DNA of 64,000 nucleotides from Roseovarius sp. (GTDB taxonomy: Bacteria; Pseudomonadota; Alphaproteobacteria; Rhodobacterales; Rhodobacteraceae), in NCBI RefSeq assembly GCF_027019125.1, contig NZ_JALUXE010000002.1, positions 124,001-188,000 of the forward strand. The letters are read 5' to 3'. Below are positions 54,212 to 62,446 of this stretch, in pieces. Under the pieces are notes generated by a model that ran no database searches, had not been told where the DNA came from, and saw nothing but the letters and a program-made list of their open reading frames with translations. The position numbers and the translations under genes are program-made. Each line of letters starts with the position of its first letter. Within the stretch, counting starts at the first letter, position 1.

Positions 54212-54250
54212 CTTGCAATTCCGGCACCTTGCCTCAATTAACGTTGCAAG
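54212..54250. promoter_or_regulatory. Inverted repeat in the GNAT/LpxL divergent region
   Basis: CTTGCAA (54212-54218) and TTGCAAG (54244-54250) with 25 bases between them, in the 163-base region between two divergent lipid genes. The left arm overlaps a TTGCAA that could act as a -35 with AATTAA 17 bases on. Candidate shared operator. Confidence 0.3.
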
Positions 54251-54284
54251 TATCCACACTGCATCAGAAGAAGTCGAGTCCCCC

Positions 54285-55253
54285 TTGGCCAAATTCATTC
54301 TCGCAAATGCCCATCGTGACAGGCTGTTCAACAACCGCATAGCGCGCAGCGTCCTGTGGTTCGTCGATTATGTTGTCGTTGCCTCGGTCATGGGGTTTTT
54401 CCGTTTGTTGCCCGTGACATGGGCCTCGACGCTCGGGGCGCGTCTGGGGCGGGTATTCGGCCGTATCTTTACCCGGCGCAACCAGCATGTGCGCGCCAAT
54501 CTCACGGTTTCGCTGCGTGACAAGACCCCCGCCGAGATTGACGCACTGGCCGGCGAGGTCTGGGCCAATGCCGGTGCGGTGCTGGGCGAGTATCCAAATC
54601 TCGGCAAGCTCTGCAATCCCGGGCGGGACACGTTGGACATCGAGGTGCTTGAGCATATTCCCGCCTATGCCGACCCCAATCAGCCGGCGGTGTTCGTGTC
54701 TGCACACCTTGCCAATTGGGAGATGATGGCCTGCGCCATTGCACGCTTGGGCGTTCGCCCCTGCGCCATGTATGCGCCGCTGACAAACCCGTGGCTTGAT
54801 CGCACGATGCTGCATTACCGGGGGATGTTGGGGGCCGAGTTGGTGTCGCGCACCGAAGGGCTGCGCGCCTTTGTCGATGCCCTGAAATCGGGGCGTTCGC
54901 CAATCATGCTGACCGACCGGCGCGTCGACGGCGGCAAGCCGATCCCGTTCTTTGACGAGGAGAAGGATTCCTCGCTGCTGCCCGCGCGTCTGGCGCTGCG
55001 GTTTGGCGTGCCGCTGGTGCCCGTTCAGGCCGAACGGCTGCCCGGCGCGCGCTTTCGCGTCCGCTTTCATCCGCCGCTGGTGCCCAGTGATCCCACGATG
55101 GACCGCGACAATCAGACAGTTGACCTTGCACGCCAGATCAACGAAAAGTTCGAGCAATGGATAACGGCAAAGCCCGGTGATTGGCTTTGCACGAGCAAAA
55201 TCTGGCCGTCTTCTATTCTTCGGGCAAGAACCGACATATATGAAGACGCATAA
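54285..55253 (+). CDS. LpxL/HtrB-like acyltransferase (first copy)
   Basis: About 322 residues. Bacterial lipid A acyltransferase-like family: an N-terminal hydrophobic segment (VLWFVDYVVVASVMGFFRLLPV), QHVRANLTVSLRD, the catalytic HX4E in FVSAHLANWEMM, PLTNPWLDRTMLHYRG, and the R/D motif ...LTDRRVDGGKPIPFF. Usual role: transfer of an acyl chain to a lipid acceptor at the inner membrane. No ATG lies in frame near the domain start; TTG at 54285, with AAGAAG upstream, is the best choice, and an ATG at 54072 would overlap the divergent gene. The neighbours suggest a sphingolipid-related acceptor, but lipid A cannot be excluded. Confidence 0.82.
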   Translation: MAKFILANAHRDRLFNNRIARSVLWFVDYVVVASVMGFFRLLPVTWASTLGARLGRVFGRIFTRRNQHVRANLTVSLRDKTPAEIDALAGEVWANAGAVLGEYPNLGKLCNPGRDTLDIEVLEHIPAYADPNQPAVFVSAHLANWEMMACAIARLGVRPCAMYAPLTNPWLDRTMLHYRGMLGAELVSRTEGLRAFVDALKSGRSPIMLTDRRVDGGKPIPFFDEEKDSSLLPARLALRFGVPLVPVQAERLPGARFRVRFHPPLVPSDPTMDRDNQTVDLARQINEKFEQWITAKPGDWLCTSKIWPSSILRARTDIYEDA

Positions 55254-55279
55254 GTCGGCGCAGATCAGGAGTGCCTAAC

Positions 55280-55927
55280 ATGACAAGTCATCAACCCAGT
55301 CGCACGCATCGCGTCGACGAGTCGGTTCGGCTGTTCGAGAACCCGCTTCTTGAGAAGCTGAGCCATGTGCACCCCATCGTTCCCTTGCTGGTCTGGGGGC
55401 CTGTGGCGGTCTGGTTGATTGCACGCGCGGCGACGGTGCATGGCATCGGCTTGGGCGGCTTGGCGATGATTGGTGTGGCCGGTCTCTTTACCTGGACGCT
55501 GGCCGAGTACCTGCTGCACCGCTACCTGTTCCACTTTGAACCCAAGACTGATCTGGGGCGGCGGTTCATCTATCTCTTTCACGGCGTGCACCATGACACA
55601 CCGCAGGACAAGACGCGCCTTTTGATGCCGCCGGCGGGGGCGTTGCCGATCATCGCCGTGCTCTATCTCATGTTCTACCTGGTGTTGCCTTACCCCTGGG
55701 CCGAGCCGTTCACCGGCTTTTTCATCGTGGGTTATCTGATTTACGACTACATCCACTATGCCACGCATCATTTCCCGATGCGGCATCCTGCGCTGAAATT
55801 CCTCAAGCATTACCACATGCGGCACCATTTCTCGGATGACGCCGGGCGCTATGGGGTCAGCTCGCCGCTCTGGGACATGATCTTTCGTACCTACCCGACC
55901 AAGCCGGAGCGGTCCGAGCGGTCCTAA
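55280..55927 (+). CDS. Fatty acid/ceramide 2-hydroxylase (Scs7/FA2H-like)
   Basis: A 215-residue di-iron membrane hydroxylase. The histidine motifs are in the order of the eukaryotic FA2H/Scs7 enzymes: LLHRYLFHFEP, FHGVHHDTPQDKTRLLMPP, YDYIHYATHHFPMRHP and YHMRHHFSDDAGRYGVSSPLWD. Four hydrophobic segments separate them. There is no cytochrome b5 domain, as in plant FAH-type enzymes. These enzymes 2-hydroxylate the N-acyl chain of ceramides, fitting the ceramide genes nearby. AGGAG lies 8 bases before the ATG at 55280. Located between the two LpxL-like genes. Confidence 0.88.
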   Translation: MTSHQPSRTHRVDESVRLFENPLLEKLSHVHPIVPLLVWGPVAVWLIARAATVHGIGLGGLAMIGVAGLFTWTLAEYLLHRYLFHFEPKTDLGRRFIYLFHGVHHDTPQDKTRLLMPPAGALPIIAVLYLMFYLVLPYPWAEPFTGFFIVGYLIYDYIHYATHHFPMRHPALKFLKHYHMRHHFSDDAGRYGVSSPLWDMIFRTYPTKPERSERS

Positions 55928-55970
55928 GCGCGGGGTCTCTCCTCGCCCTCAGCCCCGGACCGAATAGCGC

Positions 55971-56924
55971 ATGGCCAAGTTTTTCCTCACGCCCAAGGGG
56001 CTGATCGCACGGTTTCCGTGGGTTCAGACCCCGGCTTGGATGATTGAGGCGGGCGTTTTCTATCTCTTGCTCGGGTTTGCGCGGCTTTTGCCTTTTTCGG
56101 TCGTGGCCGCAACTTTTGGGCGGGGACTGGGATGGCTGGGCTATCGCAAGGCACAAAAGCGCCGCACAGTCGGGCGCAACCTGTTGCACGTGCTACCCGA
56201 GGCAACCGAGGAAGAGCGCGACGCGGTCATGCGCAGTATCTTTCGCTCGACAGGGCTTGCCGCGGCGGAATTGTTCCTGCTTGAACGCCTCTGGCGGCAC
56301 CGCGCACGCCATCTGGAATTTTCCGTGCACCCCGAGGCCGAGGCCCTCATCGCACGCAAGGAGGCGATCGTCTTTGCCACCGCGCATGTCAGCGCATGGC
56401 AACTTTGCAATTTCATCGGGCGCGAGCGGGACCTGCCGATTTCGGTGATCTACACGCCCGAACCGAACCCCTGGCTGCATGGGTTCTTTCTCTCGCTGCG
56501 TCGCGCCTTTGGCGGACCGCTGGTTCCAAGCGCGGGTGGCGCGCGCGAACTCTTGCGCGAATTGGCCAAGGGCCATGCGGTTGGCGCGGCCTTTGACACC
56601 CGCATCGACCAGGGCGAGATGGTGCCCTTTTTCGGCACGCCCACACCCACCAGCACCTTGCCCGCCATGCTGGCGTTGCGTGGTCATCCGCTTGTGCCCA
56701 TTCGCACCGTGCGCCTGCCAAACGCGCGTTTCCGGATCGAGGTTCTGGCCCCTCTCGCGCCACCCGATCCTGACTTGCCGCGCAAGGACCGCATTATCGA
56801 CATGACGCATCGCCTGAACCTGATTTTCGAAGACTGGATACGCGAATACCCCGGCGAATGGGTCTGCATGAAACGCCGCTGGGCCAAGGTCCGCGCCACC
56901 GATCCGCAGTCGCCCGATGCCTGA
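55971..56924 (+). CDS. LpxL/HtrB-like acyltransferase (second copy), altered active site
   Basis: A 317-residue homologue of the same acyltransferase family. A hydrophobic anchor (VFYLLLGFARLLPFSVVAATF) precedes KRRTVGRNLLHVLPEATEEE. The normal HX4(D/E) is HVSAWQ in FATAHVSAWQLCNF, so the catalytic acid is replaced by glutamine. TPEPNPWLHGFFLSLRRAFGG and FDTRIDQGEMVPFFG follow. Whether the enzyme is active with Gln or uses another acid is unclear. Its last 8 bases overlap the start of the third ELM1 gene, so it is co-translated with it. Confidence 0.85.
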   Translation: MAKFFLTPKGLIARFPWVQTPAWMIEAGVFYLLLGFARLLPFSVVAATFGRGLGWLGYRKAQKRRTVGRNLLHVLPEATEEERDAVMRSIFRSTGLAAAELFLLERLWRHRARHLEFSVHPEAEALIARKEAIVFATAHVSAWQLCNFIGRERDLPISVIYTPEPNPWLHGFFLSLRRAFGGPLVPSAGGARELLRELAKGHAVGAAFDTRIDQGEMVPFFGTPTPTSTLPAMLALRGHPLVPIRTVRLPNARFRIEVLAPLAPPDPDLPRKDRIIDMTHRLNLIFEDWIREYPGEWVCMKRRWAKVRATDPQSPDA

Positions 56925-58044
56925 ACCGGATCAAAGCCCGCGTGTCTGGGTGCTGGATGCCTACCGCTCTGGCGAGAAAACGCAGGTGCGCGCGCTGGCG
57001 CAGGGGCTGGGCTGGCCCTATGAGATCAAGAGCCTGACCTATCGCAAGACCGAAATCCGCACGACGCTCTTTCGCGGGTGCGATCTGCGGGGCGTGGACC
57101 TGCCCGTCTCTGACCCGCTGACGCCCCCTTGGCCCGATCTGGTGATTTCCATGGGGATGCGCAACGAACCTGTGGCGCGTTGGGTCCGGGATCAGTCCGG
57201 CGGGCGGACAAAGCTGGTGTTTCTGGGGCGGCTCTGGGCTGACCCTAAGCATTTCGATCTGGTCATCACGACACCGCAATACCGGGTTCCCGACCGGCCC
57301 AACGTGCTGCGCAACGCCCTGCCCTTGCATCCGCTGACCCCCGAACGGCTGGAGGTGGCGCGGGCGCATTGGGAGCCGAAGCTGGCCCACCTGCCCCGCC
57401 CGTATCTCACGCTGAATATCGGGGGGCCAAGCGGGCCCTATGCCTTTGGCGTACGGGCCTCCGCGCGGCTTTTGCGCGATACGCTGGCTCTGGCGCGGGC
57501 GCGGGGTGGATCGCTGCTTGTCAGTTCCAGCGCGCGCACCCCGCCCGAGGCCATCGCCGCCTTTTCCGCGCAAACGGACGTGCCGATGCAGTTCTATCGC
57601 TTTCGACCCAATGATCCCGACAACCCCTATCTGGGGTTTCTTGCGGTCGCGGACGAGATCGTCGTGACCGCCGACAGTATCTCGATGCTGTCCGAGGCCT
57701 ATGCCACGGGCAAGCCGGTGCATATGTTCGATCTGGGGGCGGGATCGCTAAGTATGCGGCACGATGCGCTGGTGGCCATTGGCGAGCGCGCACAGGCACG
57801 CGACCTTGCCCGGCAGGACAAGGACCGCTCTGACCTGAGCCTTGGGGCTCTGGCCTATCGCGCGCTGATGCGATGGGGATGGAAGCATCTGTCGCGCGAC
57901 ATCAGCCAGATGCATCTGCGGCTGGCGCGCTCGGGCCGTATGACATGGCTGGGAGAGCCCGTTCGCCCGGCGTCCGACACGACCCCACCCAGCGACATGG
58001 CGCGCGCGGTGGCGCGGATCACGGCGCTTTTGGGGCGGGATTAA
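56917..58044 (+). CDS. ELM1-family putative glycosyltransferase (third copy)
   Basis: A 375-residue Mito_fiss_Elm1 family protein. RVWVLDAYRSGEKTQVRALA, PPWPDLVISMGMRNEPVARW, LPRPYLTLNIGGPSGPYAFG and VADEIVVTADSISMLSEAYATGKPV align block by block with the other two copies, the last block resembling a GT-B donor site. It starts inside the end of the preceding acyltransferase gene. The trio hydroxylase, acyltransferase and ELM1 on one transcript suggests consecutive steps on one lipid. Confidence 0.84.
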   Translation: MPEPDQSPRVWVLDAYRSGEKTQVRALAQGLGWPYEIKSLTYRKTEIRTTLFRGCDLRGVDLPVSDPLTPPWPDLVISMGMRNEPVARWVRDQSGGRTKLVFLGRLWADPKHFDLVITTPQYRVPDRPNVLRNALPLHPLTPERLEVARAHWEPKLAHLPRPYLTLNIGGPSGPYAFGVRASARLLRDTLALARARGGSLLVSSSARTPPEAIAAFSAQTDVPMQFYRFRPNDPDNPYLGFLAVADEIVVTADSISMLSEAYATGKPVHMFDLGAGSLSMRHDALVAIGERAQARDLARQDKDRSDLSLGALAYRALMRWGWKHLSRDISQMHLRLARSGRMTWLGEPVRPASDTTPPSDMARAVARITALLGRD

Positions 58045-58071
58045 CCGCCGCGCCTGATCAAGGTCCCACCG

Positions 58072-58133
58072 CCCCGGCCCCCCAGCCGGGGCCTGTAGCC
58101 TACCTTGGCGAGGTCCCGGATCAAGTCCGGGAC
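58072..58133. repeat. Intergenic palindromes, including the alphaproteobacterial CCCGGA-type repeat
   Basis: Two hairpins between convergent genes: CCCCGGC/GCCGGGG (58072-58078, 58085-58091) and GTCCCGGA-TCAAG-TCCGGGAC (58113-58133). The second matches the small palindrome, GTCCCGGATCAAGTCCGGGAC-like, that I know to be scattered through many alphaproteobacterial genomes. Confidence 0.55.
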
Positions 58134-58163
58134 GGGTGTGGTTTCGATGGGGAGAAAAACGTT

Positions 58164-59879
58164 CTAGACCTCAGCGGCCTCAGTCCTGACCGTTGCCACG
58201 GGTTCCAGCCGGTGAACCAGATCAGCGGCATCCGAGAGGCTGCTGTTATGGGTGATGGCAAGAATTGTCAGCTGTTCGCGCAGGCCGCGCAGTGTTTCGA
58301 TGATCGCGGCTTCGCTCTCGGGGTCAAGCGCGCTGGTCGCCTCATCGAGGATCAAAAGCTGCGGCGCATTGATCAGCGCCCGCGCGATCGCAACCCGTTG
58401 GCGTTGCCCGCCCGACAGACGCCCGCCTCGCTCGCCGACGACGGTGTGAATACCCTCGGGCAGGTCTTGCACGAAGTCCCACGCGCCGGCCTGCTTCAAC
58501 GCGGCCTCAACCCGCGCCTCGGAAATCTGTGGATCACCCAGGCCGACATTGTGCAGGATACTGTCATGCAGCAGCACGGTTTCCTGCGGGACATAGCCCA
58601 CCATGCGCCGCCACGCCTTGAGGTCGATCTCTTCGAACGGGCGCTCGTCGATGGTGATCTGGCCTGCATCGGGTCGCAGGAGACCGATCACCAGATCAAT
58701 GATCGTGGTCTTGCCCGATCCGGACGGGCCGACGAGCGTGGTCATCTGATGCGCCGGGATTTCAAGATCAAGGCCCGAGAGCACCGTGTTGCCGTCATAG
58801 GAAAAGCCGATGTCGCGTAGCGTGATGCCCCGGGTCAGCGCGGGGGTGACATGGCCGCCCAGATGCTCTTGCTCGGCTTCGGCGCGCCGGTTGGTTTCGA
58901 CCAGCGACCAATAGGCGCTCTCGCTCTGAACCAGCTTTTGATACTGTTTCTGGACCTTGCCCAGAAAGTTATAGCCGCGCCCCAATGTCACCGCGAGCAT
59001 TAGAACGATGGTGAAATCCATCGACAGCACGCCAAGCGCCAGATAGACGCCGAACGCGATGACGATGATGAACATCAGGTCCTGACCGGAGTTGAGCGCG
59101 GCGCTGGCCAGAACCTGACGCCGCAGCGCCTTGTTGAGGCGGTTGGTCTCGTTCTTGAGCAATTCATCCGCCAGATGCTCGCGCGCCATTGCCTTGAGCG
59201 GTTTGACCGATTGCAGCGTATCCGTCAGATGCGACATCAGCGAGACCATGAGATCGGTCTGTTTCTTGCCTGCCTTGCGCGTCATGCGCACAAGGAAATG
59301 CGACAGGCCAATGATGACGATCCCACCAATCAGGCTGAGCAGCGTGGTTTTCCAGGAAATCAGCACCGCAACCGAGCCATAGACCAACGCCTGAATGAAA
59401 AAGGTTAGCGCGGTGGCCCCATACATATAGGCATCCGCCGCGCGCTGTGCTTCGGTGGCCAGCGTGTTGGTCAGCTTGCCCGCCGGTTGATGCAGGAAAA
59501 AATGCCACCGGCTGCGCATCATGTTGCGCAGGATCTGCAAGCGTAGATCGGTGGCCACGCGTGCAGCGGTATAGCCGACCTGCCGTTGCGCGATCAGGAG
59601 AAGCACCGCCTTGAACGTGGCCGCAATCACGATCAGGATCAGCAAGGCGCCCAACGTGACGGGAATCCCGGCCCAGTTGAGCACGTCGAGCACCATCTGT
59701 TCCATTTGCCCCGGCGGCTCTGTCGAGGCGGCATTGGGATCGGCATTGAGCACGATCTTGAGCATCGGCAACATCGCCGACAGGCCCAACCCTTCGGCCA
59801 GACCCGAAAAGAACAGCGCCAGCACCATGAGGAAACTGGCCATCGGATAGGCGCGAAACAGGTTCAGCATCAAACGCAT
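58164..59879 (-). CDS. MsbA-like ABC exporter (fused permease and ATPase)
   Basis: A 571-residue half-transporter. Residues 1-310 hold six membrane helices (ASFLMVLALFFSGLAEGLGLSAMLPMLK onwards). The ATPase domain starts near 345: Walker A VGPSGSGKTT, signature LSGGQRQRVAIARAL and Walker B LLILDEATSALDPES. The Q-loop is VGYVPQETVLLHDS. It forms homodimers and typically flips lipids, lipid-linked glycans or peptides. The position among ceramide and acyltransferase genes makes a (glyco)sphingolipid flippase attractive. The start at 59879 has AAAGA upstream; longer starts add non-family residues. Confidence 0.88.
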   Translation of the reverse strand: MRLMLNLFRAYPMASFLMVLALFFSGLAEGLGLSAMLPMLKIVLNADPNAASTEPPGQMEQMVLDVLNWAGIPVTLGALLILIVIAATFKAVLLLIAQRQVGYTAARVATDLRLQILRNMMRSRWHFFLHQPAGKLTNTLATEAQRAADAYMYGATALTFFIQALVYGSVAVLISWKTTLLSLIGGIVIIGLSHFLVRMTRKAGKKQTDLMVSLMSHLTDTLQSVKPLKAMAREHLADELLKNETNRLNKALRRQVLASAALNSGQDLMFIIVIAFGVYLALGVLSMDFTIVLMLAVTLGRGYNFLGKVQKQYQKLVQSESAYWSLVETNRRAEAEQEHLGGHVTPALTRGITLRDIGFSYDGNTVLSGLDLEIPAHQMTTLVGPSGSGKTTIIDLVIGLLRPDAGQITIDERPFEEIDLKAWRRMVGYVPQETVLLHDSILHNVGLGDPQISEARVEAALKQAGAWDFVQDLPEGIHTVVGERGGRLSGGQRQRVAIARALINAPQLLILDEATSALDPESEAAIIETLRGLREQLTILAITHNSSLSDAADLVHRLEPVATVRTEAAEV

Positions 59880-59952
59880 GGGCAGTCTTTCATGATCTTT
59901 TGGGACGGTATGCGCAATGGACACGCCGGGCAGAGGTCTTGGGTCTGGTCTA

Positions 59953-60915
59953 TCATAGCGGCGCGCAATCTGCATGCGCACGCGGCAGTGTCAACCGGGT
60001 GCAAAGCGCGGGTTCCATCTCGTCCGCCGGTCCCAGTCTTCGCGCCGTAACGTCAATTTCCCATCCCCCCGTCATGCGGCGAATATGGTAAAGATGATAG
60101 GCCGCCGCCTCGGGATGCCGCGACGAGGCAGAGGGCACGCCGATGACCGGTGCCGTTCCATCGCGGGTGTCAAGCGTCTGATGGTGGCTGCGGTGGCTAT
60201 GGCCATGCAGCACCAGTTCGACCCCTTCCGCCTGCAACAGCGCGCGCAGGGCGGCCCCGTCCCGCAAGGCCTTGCGCGGCGAGACCGTACCATCAAGCGG
60301 CGGGTGATGGATCATCAGCACCCGGCAGAGGCCCGCATTGCGCGCCGCGCGCAGCATCGGCCCCAACCGCGCCAATTGCGCCGCTCCCACCGCCCCGCAG
60401 GCCAAGGCCGGGGCCGTGGCGATGGCGCTGGATAGGCTGATGAGCGCCAAATCCCCACGCCGCCGCAAAGCCGGAAAGGCATCGGGTAAACCCGCCCCCA
60501 AAGGCGCGCCATCCCCCTGCCAATAGGGCCCCCACTCGGGCGCACCCGCCTCCCACGCGCCCGCAATCAGCGCCTCGTGATTGCCAGGGATCACCGTCAC
60601 CCGCGCGGGATCGCCCAAGCGATCCAGCCAGAGCCGCGCCGCGCGATATTCCTGCGCCAGGCCCAGGTTGGTCAGATCGCCCGTCACCGCGATCAGATCG
60701 GGATGATGCGCCTCAAGGTCGGCAACGAGTGCTGTCAGAATTTCGGGCCGGTGGTGATGGCGGCGCTTGCGATGCCAGGACAGGAGGCTGAGCGCCCGCT
60801 TGTTCAGCACGCTCTGCCACGGCACCGGTGCCGGTAGCGGCAGATGCGGGTCGGACAGATGTGCCAGCGTGAGGCCATCACCTGAGTCTGGGTCGGATCG
60901 CCCCTGCCCGTTCAT
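59953..60915 (-). CDS. Calcineurin-like metallophosphoesterase
   Basis: A 320-residue metallophosphoesterase of the Icc/CpdA type. The five metal-binding motifs are present: LAHLSDPHLP, IAVTGDLTNLG, VIPGNHEAL, MIHHPPLD and LHGHSHRSHHQ. Substrates of this group range from cyclic nucleotides to lipid diphosphates. It lies 53 bases after the SPT-like gene on the same strand, so it may dephosphorylate a lipid intermediate, but that is inferred only from position. Confidence 0.85.
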   Translation of the reverse strand: MNGQGRSDPDSGDGLTLAHLSDPHLPLPAPVPWQSVLNKRALSLLSWHRKRRHHHRPEILTALVADLEAHHPDLIAVTGDLTNLGLAQEYRAARLWLDRLGDPARVTVIPGNHEALIAGAWEAGAPEWGPYWQGDGAPLGAGLPDAFPALRRRGDLALISLSSAIATAPALACGAVGAAQLARLGPMLRAARNAGLCRVLMIHHPPLDGTVSPRKALRDGAALRALLQAEGVELVLHGHSHRSHHQTLDTRDGTAPVIGVPSASSRHPEAAAYHLYHIRRMTGGWEIDVTARRLGPADEMEPALCTRLTLPRAHADCAPL

Positions 60916-60942
60916 GTCTCTGATATCCGTCTTGGGTTGGGC

Positions 60943-60961
60943 GGCCGGGCATGGCCCGGCC
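60943..60961 (-). terminator. GC-rich hairpin after the ceramide operon
   Basis: Perfect 8-bp stem GGCCGGGC/GCCCGGCC with a 3-base loop, between the SPT-like stop and the phosphoesterase start. No T run; weak terminator or processing site. Confidence 0.4.
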
Positions 60962-60968
60962 TGCCATT

Positions 60969-62183
60969 CTATTGTGCCGCCGTGCTCTGGGCGCCGCCCG
61001 TGGCCGCCTCGGGCGCGACCGTCTTGAAGGCCGCGATGATGGCGTCGATCTGGTCAAAGCTGTGCGCCGCACTCAGGCTGCACCGCAAGAGCGCGGCCCC
61101 TTCGGGTGCCGCAGGCGGCAGCACGAGGTTGACATAGACGCCATGCTCCATCAGCGCATTCCAGATCCGCGCGCCTTCTTCGCGCGAGGGCACGCGCACC
61201 GCGATGACCGGGCTCACGGGGGACGCCAGATCATAGCCCGCCGCACTCAGCCCGTCATGCAGGCGCGTGGCGTTGGCCCAGAGGCTTGCCTTGAGTTCGG
61301 GGCGCGTGCGGATCGCGTCCAGCGCCGCGGCCGCGGCCGCGATGCTGGCAGGGCTGGGCGAGGCGGTAAAGATATAGGGACGGCTGCCATAGCGCAGCAA
61401 TTGCAACTCGGGATGGCGGCTCACGCAGAAGCCACCCAGCGACGCGAGGCTCTTGGAGAAGGTGCCGGTGATGAAATCCACCTGATCGAGAATGCCCGCC
61501 TCTTCGCAGAGACCCAGGCCGCGCTCGCCGTAGACACCAAAGGAATGGGCCTCGTCCACCATGAACCACGCGCCATATTCCTTGGCGATGGCGCAAAGCT
61601 CGGCCAGCGGCGCGGTATCGCCCAACATGCTGTAGAGCCCTTCGGCAATGACAAGCGCGCCCTTGGCCTCGTCGCCCAGACGCCGCAGGCGCTTGCGCAG
61701 GTCCTCGGGGTCATTATGACGGAAGGCCAGGAAATCGGCCCCGCTGATGCGGCATCCATCATAGATGCAGGCGTGGCTGTGGCTATCCAGCACGACCTTG
61801 TCACCCGGGCGCAGGATGCCCATCAAGAGACCGAGATTGGTCTGATAGCCGGTGGAAAACACCATGGCCGACGGCACGCCGTAAAACGCGGCAAAGGATC
61901 GCTCCAGGGCCGCATGGCAGGCAAAGCTGCCATTGGCCATGCGCGATCCCGTCGTGCCGCTGCCCTGCTCGTGCAAGGCGGCGTCGGCGGCGGCCAGAAC
62001 GGCCGGATCAAAGGTCAGGCCGAGATAGTTGTTGGTGCCCACAAGGATGGTCGGGCGGTTGCCGATCATCGCCTCTGTCGGCGACAGGATGCGGTCCATC
62101 ACGATCCGGGTCGGATCAGCCTCTTCCGCGCCCAAGGCATCGCGCAGATGCGCCAATTCGGCAAAACGGTCTGCAATGCTCAT
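60969..62183 (-). CDS. spt: Serine palmitoyltransferase-like alpha-oxoamine synthase
   Basis: A 404-residue PLP enzyme of the alpha-oxoamine synthase family. K244 in ITGTFSKSLASLGG binds PLP, with D210 and H213 in MVDEAHSFGVYG and H137 in LDSHSHACIYDG stacking on the ring. The ACP-dependent SPTs of Caulobacter-type systems condense serine with an acyl-ACP to give 3-ketosphinganine, and the ACP gene overlaps this one by 4 bases. Related enzymes make aminolevulinate, KAPA or, with cysteate, sulfonolipid bases. The ACP, reductase and ligase context favours SPT. Confidence 0.88.
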   Translation of the reverse strand: MSIADRFAELAHLRDALGAEEADPTRIVMDRILSPTEAMIGNRPTILVGTNNYLGLTFDPAVLAAADAALHEQGSGTTGSRMANGSFACHAALERSFAAFYGVPSAMVFSTGYQTNLGLLMGILRPGDKVVLDSHSHACIYDGCRISGADFLAFRHNDPEDLRKRLRRLGDEAKGALVIAEGLYSMLGDTAPLAELCAIAKEYGAWFMVDEAHSFGVYGERGLGLCEEAGILDQVDFITGTFSKSLASLGGFCVSRHPELQLLRYGSRPYIFTASPSPASIAAAAAALDAIRTRPELKASLWANATRLHDGLSAAGYDLASPVSPVIAVRVPSREEGARIWNALMEHGVYVNLVLPPAAPEGAALLRCSLSAAHSFDQIDAIIAAFKTVAPEAATGGAQSTAAQ

Positions 62184-62446
62184 GCTTTTTTCTCCACAAG
62201 CAGTTTGATCTGATCGGCAAGGTTCTGGACCGTTTCGACATTGGCCATCATGTTGAGCGGAAAACTCACGTCGAACGTGTCCTCCACCTCCATCAGCAGT
62301 TCCATCATGTTGACGGAATCGAGGCTCATGTCGGCGACAAGGCTGGTTTCAGCGGTCAAGGCGCCGGATTTCACCGGAAATTTCGACAGACGCTCGAACA
62401 GCACGTCGAGGATTTCCTGTTCAAGGTCTTGGGTGTCATGTGACAT
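62180..62446 (-). CDS. Acyl carrier protein of the ceramide operon
   Basis: An 88-residue dedicated acyl carrier protein. The phosphopantetheine serine is S44 in ADMSLDSVNMMELLMEVED, with the usual acidic helix II following. It is distinct from the general fatty-acid ACP. It would carry the acyl chain loaded by the upstream ligase and hand it to the SPT-like enzyme. It overlaps the reductase gene upstream (11 bases) and the SPT-like gene downstream (4 bases). Confidence 0.92.
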   Translation of the reverse strand: MSHDTQDLEQEILDVLFERLSKFPVKSGALTAETSLVADMSLDSVNMMELLMEVEDTFDVSFPLNMMANVETVQNLADQIKLLVEKKA

